Positions 59,372 through 64,000 of a stretch of DNA of 64,000 nt are shown piece after piece. The position numbers were made by a program, and so were the translations under genes. The first letter of the stretch is position 1; each line of letters begins with the position of its first letter. Below the pieces are notes generated by a model that saw only the letters and a program-made list of their open reading frames with translations, was not told the origin of the DNA and searched no databases. Source of the DNA: Mycobacterium sp. OTB74 (GTDB lineage: Bacteria > Actinomycetota > Actinomycetes > Mycobacteriales > Mycobacteriaceae); contig NZ_JARXVD010000003.1 in the NCBI RefSeq assembly GCF_029892685.1, positions 186,001-250,000 of the forward strand, given 5' to 3'.

Positions 59372-60496
59372 TTATTTCCTGGGCAGGCCCAGCAGCCGCT
59401 CGGCGATGATGTTGCGCTGAATCTCGTTGGTACCGGCGTAGATCGGACCGCCCAGGGCGAACAGTAGGCCCTCGGTCCAGTGATCGAACAGTTCGGCGTC
59501 GGCGCCACGCAGATCGAGAGCTGTCTGGTGCAGTGCCACGTCGAGGTCGGACCAGAACACCTTGGTGACCGACGACTCCGCGCCCAGTTCACCGCCGTTG
59601 GCCAGGCGGGTGACGGTGCCGAACGTGTGCAGCCGGTACGCCTGAGCCTTGATCCATGCGTCGGCGACGCGCTCGGCGTAAGCCGGGTTCTGCTCTTCTT
59701 TCCATTGTGCGACAAGGCGTTCGGCAGGGGCCAGGAAGCGGGCCGGGCTACGCAGTGACATACCGCGCTCGTTGCTCGAAGTGCTCATGGCCGCGGTCCA
59801 GCCGTTGTGCACACCACCGATGACATCCTCGTCGGGCACGAACACGTCGTCGAGGAAGATCTCACCGAAGCCAGTATCGCCACCGAGTTGGGCGATGGGG
59901 CGGACGGTGATGCCGTCGGCCTTGAGGTCGAACATGAAGTACGTCAGACCCTTGTGGCGCTGGGCTTCCGGGTCTGAGCGGAACAGGCCGAAGCCGCGAT
60001 CACCGAATGGGGCGCGCGAACTCCAGATCTTCTGGCCGTTCAGTTTCCAGCCGCCGTCGACCTTGGTGGCGGTCGAACGCAGGGATGCCAGGTCGCTACC
60101 GGACTCGGGCTCGGACCAGGCCTGGGCCCAGATCTCTTCGCCCGAAGCCATTTTCGGCAGGACGCGCTGCATCTGCTCCTGCGTGCCATGGGCGAACAGC
60201 GTCGGTGCCAGCATGGCGGTGCCGTTGGCGGAGGCGCGGCCGGGGGCGCCGGCGTGGAAATACTCCTCCTCGTACACCACCCACTGCAGCAGGGTGGCGT
60301 CGCGGCCGCCGTACTCCTTGGGCCAGGCGATCACCGAGAGGCCGGCGTCGAACAGCACCTTGTCCCAGACGCGGTGCTGCTCAAAGCCTTCGAGCGTGTC
60401 GTAGGACTTGGTGGGGAACTTGTCCTTGTTGGAGGCCAGGAAGTCGCGGACCTCGGCCCGGAATTCTTCTGTCTCGTCGTCGAATGTCAGGTCCAT
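59372..60496 (-). CDS. fadE31: Acyl-CoA dehydrogenase FadE31
   Basis: The 374-residue protein is a full-length acyl-CoA dehydrogenase with WAQAWSEPESGSDLASLR (FAD and substrate), LNGQKIWSSRAPF and the C-terminal YAGTNEIQRNIIAERLLGL. It is the alpha-type partner that binds FadE32 or FadE33 in M. tuberculosis. The start is eight bases after the reduced fadD3, so its transcription probably still comes from the KstR2-controlled promoter. Confidence 0.94.
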   Translation of the reverse strand: MDLTFDDETEEFRAEVRDFLASNKDKFPTKSYDTLEGFEQHRVWDKVLFDAGLSVIAWPKEYGGRDATLLQWVVYEEEYFHAGAPGRASANGTAMLAPTLFAHGTQEQMQRVLPKMASGEEIWAQAWSEPESGSDLASLRSTATKVDGGWKLNGQKIWSSRAPFGDRGFGLFRSDPEAQRHKGLTYFMFDLKADGITVRPIAQLGGDTGFGEIFLDDVFVPDEDVIGGVHNGWTAAMSTSSNERGMSLRSPARFLAPAERLVAQWKEEQNPAYAERVADAWIKAQAYRLHTFGTVTRLANGGELGAESSVTKVFWSDLDVALHQTALDLRGADAELFDHWTEGLLFALGGPIYAGTNEIQRNIIAERLLGLPRK

Positions 60497-60504
60497 CTAT
60501 CGAC

Positions 60505-60675
60505 TCATCTCATCTCTCGAAGCGAAGGTTTGACCACTTTTCCTCCAGGGTTGCGCGGCAGGGCGTCCAGGAACGCCACCGATCGCGGGGTCTTGAAGTT
60601 CGCCAGATGTTCTTTGGTGTAGGTCTGCGGTGGGGTCTGCCGACCGGGCTGCTGGGTGCCGTCGGACCCACTCAT
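60505..60675 (-). pseudogene. fadD3: FadD3 remnant: in-frame internal deletion, 56 codons left
   Basis: The open frame starts ATG 60675 behind AGAGGGAG and reads MSGSDGTQQPGRQTPPQT. From about residue 19 it continues as the last 38 residues of FadD3 (TKEHLANFKTPRSV, then LPRNPGGKVVK with the catalytic lysine region) to the normal stop. FadD3 is the acyl-CoA synthetase that activates the C/D-ring propionate HIP and is normally about 500 residues; nearly everything, including the AMP-binding core, is missing. The frame is kept and no stop is introduced, so the downstream fadE genes are not polar-blocked. The product cannot be an active ligase. Confidence 0.9.
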
Positions 60676-60693
60676 CGGAACTCCCTCTAACAA

Positions 60694-60707
60694 AGCAAGT
60701 GCTTGGT
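60694..60707 (+). promoter_or_regulatory. KstR2 box between fadD3 and fadE30
   Basis: AGCAAGTGCTTGGT fits the KstR2 consensus AnCAAGnnCTTGnT exactly and lies between the divergent starts of the fadD3 remnant and fadE30, as in other mycobacteria. Confidence 0.92.
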
Positions 60708-60723
60708 AGGTTAGCCTACAAGG

Positions 60724-61872
60724 GTGATAGAGGTCCAGACGTTCCGGGCCGAGGTCCGGCAATGGCTTGCCGACAACCTCGTCGGTGAATTCGCAGCCCT
60801 CAAAGGCCTTGGTGGTCCCGGCCGCGAGCACGAAGCTTTCGAAGAACGACGCGCGTGGAACCAGCACCTGGCCGCCGCCGGGCTGACCTGCCTGGGATGG
60901 CCGGAGGAGTACGGCGGCCGCGGCCTGTCGGTGGCGCACCGCGTGGCGTTCTATGAGGAATATGCCAAGGCGGATGCCCCGGACAAGGTCAACCACTTCG
61001 GCGAGGAACTGCTCGGCCCGACGCTGATCGCATACGGCACCGAGGAGCAGAAGCGGCGGTTCCTGCCGAACATCCTCAATGTCACCGAGCTGTGGAGCCA
61101 GGGATATTCGGAGCCCGGCGCCGGCAGCGACTTGGCCAACGTCTCGACCTCTGCCGAGTTGGTCGGCGACGAATGGGTGATCAACGGACAAAAGGTCTGG
61201 ACGTCGCTGGCGCACTGGGCGCAGTGGTGCTTTGTGGTGTGCCGCACCGAAAAAGGCTCGAAGCGCCATGCCGGGCTGTCCTATCTTCTGGTGCCACTGG
61301 ATCAGCCGGGTGTTGAGGTGCGTCCGATCGTCCAGCTGACCGGCGACTCCGAGTTCAACGAAGTTTTCTTCGACGACGCCCGGACCGAGGCCTCGCTGGT
61401 TGTCGGTGAGCCCGGCGACGGCTGGCGGGTTGCCATGGGCACGTTGACCTTTGAGCGTGGCGTTTCGACGCTGGGCCAGCAGATCCGTTACAAGCGCGAG
61501 CATGCGGGCGTCGTTGCGCTGGCCAAACAGACTGGTGCGTTTGATGATCCGTTGATCAGGGAGAAGCTGACCCGGTCCTGGACCGGTTTGCAGGCCATGC
61601 GTTCGTACGCGCTCGCGACCATGGATATTGAGCAGCCCGGCCAAGACAATGTGTCAAAGCTGTTGTGGGCCAACTGGCACCGCGAACTCGGCGAGATCGC
61701 CATGGAAGTTCAGGGGATGGCCGGTCTGGTGCTGCCCGACGGTGAGTTTGACGAATGGCAGCGACTGTTCCTGTTCTCGCGTTCGGACACCATCTACGGC
61801 GGGTCGAACGAAATTCAGCGCAACATCATTGCCGAGCGGGTGCTCGGCCTACCCCGAGAGGCTAAGGGCTGA
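60724..61872 (+). CDS. fadE30: Acyl-CoA dehydrogenase FadE30
   Basis: The 382-residue protein matches FadE30, which dehydrogenates 5-OH-HIC-CoA in HIP degradation. It carries WSQGYSEPGAGSDLANVS, INGQKVWTSLAHW, RGVSTLGQQI and the C-terminal YGGSNEIQRNIIAERVLGLP. The GTG at 60724 lies 17 nt after the KstR2 box, so the transcript has almost no leader. The stop overlaps ipdF (TGATG). Confidence 0.95.
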   Translation: MIEVQTFRAEVRQWLADNLVGEFAALKGLGGPGREHEAFEERRAWNQHLAAAGLTCLGWPEEYGGRGLSVAHRVAFYEEYAKADAPDKVNHFGEELLGPTLIAYGTEEQKRRFLPNILNVTELWSQGYSEPGAGSDLANVSTSAELVGDEWVINGQKVWTSLAHWAQWCFVVCRTEKGSKRHAGLSYLLVPLDQPGVEVRPIVQLTGDSEFNEVFFDDARTEASLVVGEPGDGWRVAMGTLTFERGVSTLGQQIRYKREHAGVVALAKQTGAFDDPLIREKLTRSWTGLQAMRSYALATMDIEQPGQDNVSKLLWANWHRELGEIAMEVQGMAGLVLPDGEFDEWQRLFLFSRSDTIYGGSNEIQRNIIAERVLGLPREAKG

Positions 61873-62660
61873 TGGACCTTTCTGTAGCTCCCAACGAGAT
61901 TGAGGGCCACGGCCTGCTCAAGGGCAAGGTTGTTCTGGTGACTGCCGCCGCCGGTACAGGCATCGGTTCGTCGACCGCGCGTCGTGCGCTTCTCGAAGGT
62001 GCCGATGTTGTGGTGTCGGACTACCACGAGCGGCGTCTGAATGAGACCCGTGATCAGCTGGCGGAGCTTGGCCTGGGCCGGGTTGAGGCTGTGGTGTGTG
62101 ATGTGACGTCGACCGAGGCCGTTGACGCGCTGATTGCGTCGGCCGTCGAAAAGATGGGCCGCCTGGACGTATTGGTCAACAACGCCGGCCTCGGTGGCGA
62201 GACACCGCTGGTCGACCTGACCGACGACGAGTGGGACCGCGTCCTGAACGTCACGCTGAACTCGGTGATGCGCGCGACCCGGGCGGCGCTGCGGTACTTC
62301 CGCGGTGTTGAGCACGGTGGTGTGATCGTCAACAACGCCAGTGTCCTGGGCTGGCGCGCCCAGCACTCGCAGTCGCACTACGCCGCCGCCAAGGCCGGGG
62401 TGATGGCCCTGACCCGTTGCAGCGCAATCGAAGCCGTCGAGTACGGGGTGCGGATCAACGCGGTGTCCCCGAGCATCGCGCGGCACAAGTTCCTGGAGAA
62501 GTCGGCCGATGCCGCGCTGCTGGACCGGCTGTCCTCCGACGAGGCATTCGGCCGTGCCGCCGAGCCGTGGGAAATCGCCACCACCATCGCGTATTTGGCC
62601 AGTGACTACTCCAGTTACCTGACCGGTGAGATCATTTCGGTGTCGAGCCAGCGGGCGTAG
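61872..62660 (+). CDS. ipdF: Short-chain dehydrogenase IpdF (Rv3559c-like)
   Basis: The 262-residue SDR has the cofactor motif VTAAAGTGIGSST, NNAGLGGETP, the catalytic Ser in NNASVLGW and the YxxxK in SHYAAAKAG. IpdF is the 5-OH-HIC-CoA oxidoreductase of HIP degradation. It overlaps fadE30. An IS110-family element begins less than 80 nt after its stop, so this element now separates it from whatever followed. Confidence 0.92.
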   Translation: MDLSVAPNEIEGHGLLKGKVVLVTAAAGTGIGSSTARRALLEGADVVVSDYHERRLNETRDQLAELGLGRVEAVVCDVTSTEAVDALIASAVEKMGRLDVLVNNAGLGGETPLVDLTDDEWDRVLNVTLNSVMRATRAALRYFRGVEHGGVIVNNASVLGWRAQHSQSHYAAAKAGVMALTRCSAIEAVEYGVRINAVSPSIARHKFLEKSADAALLDRLSSDEAFGRAAEPWEIATTIAYLASDYSSYLTGEIISVSSQRA

Positions 62661-62735
62661 TTTTCATCCGGCCGCGAGGTTCGGATATATGCACTTGCCC
62701 GCCTAATTGCGACAATGTTGATGCTCCTATAGACG

Positions 62736-63803
62736 TCAACACGTGGTTGGTTGGTCTTCGTGGTGGTGTAGGTGTGTGGTGCGGGACCAGATTTCCCGGA
62801 TCAGATAGCGTTTGAGGCAGCGCAGGATTTCGGGCTTGGTTTTGCCTTCGGCGGTGCGTCGGGCGACGTAGGCGCGTGTGGGTGCGTGGTATTTCATGCG
62901 CACGACGATGATGCGGTGCAGTGCAGCGTTGGTGTGACGGTTGCCGCCGCGGTTGAGTCGGTGCCGGACGGTTTTCCCGCTGGATGCCGGGATCGGGCAG
63001 GCGCCGGCGAGTTTGGCTAGCGCGCGTTCGCTACGGATGCGTTCGGCGTTGTCGCCCATGGCGATCAGCAACTCGGCAGCATTGTCCGGGCCGATCCCAA
63101 CGGCGGCGGTCAGGCGCGGCGCGATCTGATCGGTGAGGGTTTTCAGGTGGTGCTCGCAGGCGGTGATCTCCTCATTCAGACCCAGCCAGCGTCGTGCAAT
63201 CGAGCGCAGTGTGTACCTGGTTGCGGCGGTCACTGACGTCATCTGGCCGGGTCGCAATGCCGCGCAGCGACGGAGCAGTGCCATGTTCGGCAATGGTTCG
63301 AGCTGCTCGCGCAGTTCGGCTGGAGCGTTGATCAGCACCGCTTTAAGGGATTGCATCGCCACGGTACGTGCCTTGACCGCAGCATCTTTGGCGATTTTGA
63401 TCTGCCGGAGCATCTCCACGGCACCATCGGCGGCTTTCGGGACGGTACCGGCCTGTCCCGATCGCACCGCGCGGGCGGCATTCTCGGCGTCGATCACATC
63501 GGATTTGCCACGGCGGTGACGATCTTGGCGGTCCGGGCGCATCACCTCGATCACCTCGCTGCCGGTGCGCCGTACCGCCGCGGTCAGACCCCGCCCGTAT
63601 GAGCCGGTGCCTTCGATCCCGAACTGCAAGTCAGTGCCCCAGTGCTGCGCCCAGTCGATCAACTCCCGATAGCCCGCACGATCGGCGGTGAACAGCGATG
63701 TGTCCAACAGCATTCCACGTTCATCGAGTGCTGCGGCGGCATGAACATGTTTGTGGGTGTCGACGCCGATGATGACTCGACCCGGCCCAGGTTGGGTTGG
63801 CAT
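62736..63803 (-). CDS. IS110-family DEDD transposase
   Basis: The 355-residue protein has the N-terminal DEDD RuvC-like domain (Asp in GVDTHKHVHAA, Glu in GIEGTGSYG, and the Asp pair in SDVIDAENAARA). The C-terminal transposase_20 domain has the serine-containing PASSGKTVRHR, followed by RGGNRHTNAALH. IS110-family enzymes are RNA-guided recombinases that use a bridge RNA from the element's non-coding end. The frame is intact, so the element may be active. Confidence 0.95.
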   Translation of the reverse strand: MPTQPGPGRVIIGVDTHKHVHAAAALDERGMLLDTSLFTADRAGYRELIDWAQHWGTDLQFGIEGTGSYGRGLTAAVRRTGSEVIEVMRPDRQDRHRRGKSDVIDAENAARAVRSGQAGTVPKAADGAVEMLRQIKIAKDAAVKARTVAMQSLKAVLINAPAELREQLEPLPNMALLRRCAALRPGQMTSVTAATRYTLRSIARRWLGLNEEITACEHHLKTLTDQIAPRLTAAVGIGPDNAAELLIAMGDNAERIRSERALAKLAGACPIPASSGKTVRHRLNRGGNRHTNAALHRIIVVRMKYHAPTRAYVARRTAEGKTKPEILRCLKRYLIREIWSRTTHLHHHEDQPTTC

Positions 63804-64000
63804 GATGGTGATTGCGACCTTTCAGCGGGTTGTGACGCTGGCCGGTCGGGTCAGGACAAGACTGTGATGGGACCTGAGTTACGGTCAGGCTCCTATAAGG
63901 TCACTGCCCCGGCTGGTCAGCACCATAGGGTGCGGCCACCTGACAGACGACAGATCAACTACAAGACACCCACACTCAGGGTCAGTCGCACAGCGGGTCA
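63804..64000 (-). ncRNA. Candidate bridge-RNA region of the IS110 element
   Basis: This 197-nt stretch upstream of the transposase has no gene. It can fold locally, for example CCTGA paired with TCAGG around a 7-nt loop near 63874-63890. It contains TATAGGAGC (minus strand, 63889-63897), which also occurs just past the transposase stop. This position is where IS110-group elements encode their bridge RNA. The call is inferred from position and these matches. Confidence 0.45.

Larger units (their letters stand above)
62720..64000 (-). mobile_element. IS110-family insertion sequence (partial at window edge)
   Basis: The transposase gene at 62736-63803 and a non-coding leader of at least 197 nt form an IS110-type element. 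The 3' boundary lies near 62720-62735, close to the transposase stop. The other end may lie beyond the window. No terminal inverted repeats were seen, as expected for this family. A 9-nt sequence GCTCCTATA occurs at 62723-62731 and 63889-63897. Confidence 0.75.

Noticed and set aside
60505-61644. 379-codon minus-strand frame covering the fadD3 remnant and fadE30
   Set aside because: Only its last 56 codons, with their own start behind an SD, are FadD3-like. The upstream part is antisense to fadE30.

Overview
The window is high-GC actinobacterial DNA that I read as the chromosome of a mycobacterium, most likely a fast-growing, environmental Mycolicibacterium-type species. Gene order follows the Mycobacterium tuberculosis segment Rv3610c to Rv3559c (from memory of that genome): ftsH-folE-folP1-folB-folK, the pantothenate/CoA genes, lysS-lsr2-clpC1, lpqF-mhuD, mutY-canB, disA-radA-lpqE, carD-ispF-cysS-rlmB, arsB2, kstR-fadE34, kshB/hsa and the KstR2-type fadE block. 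No PE/PPE gene, tRNA, rRNA or CRISPR array was seen.

Layout. 1-7.6 kb is one long plus-strand run for folate, two conserved envelope or membrane proteins, then pantothenate and CoA (panC, panD, coaX). 7.6-13.8 kb holds a PLP enzyme facing lysS, then lsr2 and clpC1, ended by a 15-bp-stem terminator. 13.8-19 kb is accessory: two exported proteins, then a cobalt locus in which two divergent cobalamin riboswitches face a NicT-type permease (minus) and cbtB-cbtA (plus), then YbjQ and FhuF-like proteins. 19-29 kb holds lpqF, the heme-degrading mhuD, a hydrolase, a GlxA-type regulator, mutY/canB and radA-disA. 29-33 kb is carD-ispF-cysS-rlmB. 33-41.5 kb holds metal and metabolite genes: arsB2-like/MBL/pxpA, a rhodanese, a ZnuACB-type zinc importer behind a Zur-like operator, a LacI regulator and otsB.

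41.5-62.7 kb is the steroid-degradation region. KstR boxes lie between kstR and fadE34 and between kshB and hsaA. A KstR2 box lies between fadD3 and fadE30. Accessory genes are inserted here: a LysR regulator with an SBF-like transporter, a GjpA-like porin behind two IdeR-type boxes, an MHS-family MFS transporter, an Abi-alpha-like protein, and a choloylglycine-hydrolase-family gene. The window ends in an IS110-family element.

The most unusual property is what is absent. ispD is missing between carD and ispF. hsaD is missing between hsaA and hsaC. fadD3 is reduced in frame to 56 codons, keeping its start region and its last roughly 38 codons. The flanking genes look intact in each case. These could be natural losses with relocation, laboratory deletions or assembly artefacts; the sequence alone cannot decide. 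If real, the fadD3 and hsaD losses should block rings C/D and A/B of steroid breakdown respectively, unless paralogues elsewhere compensate.
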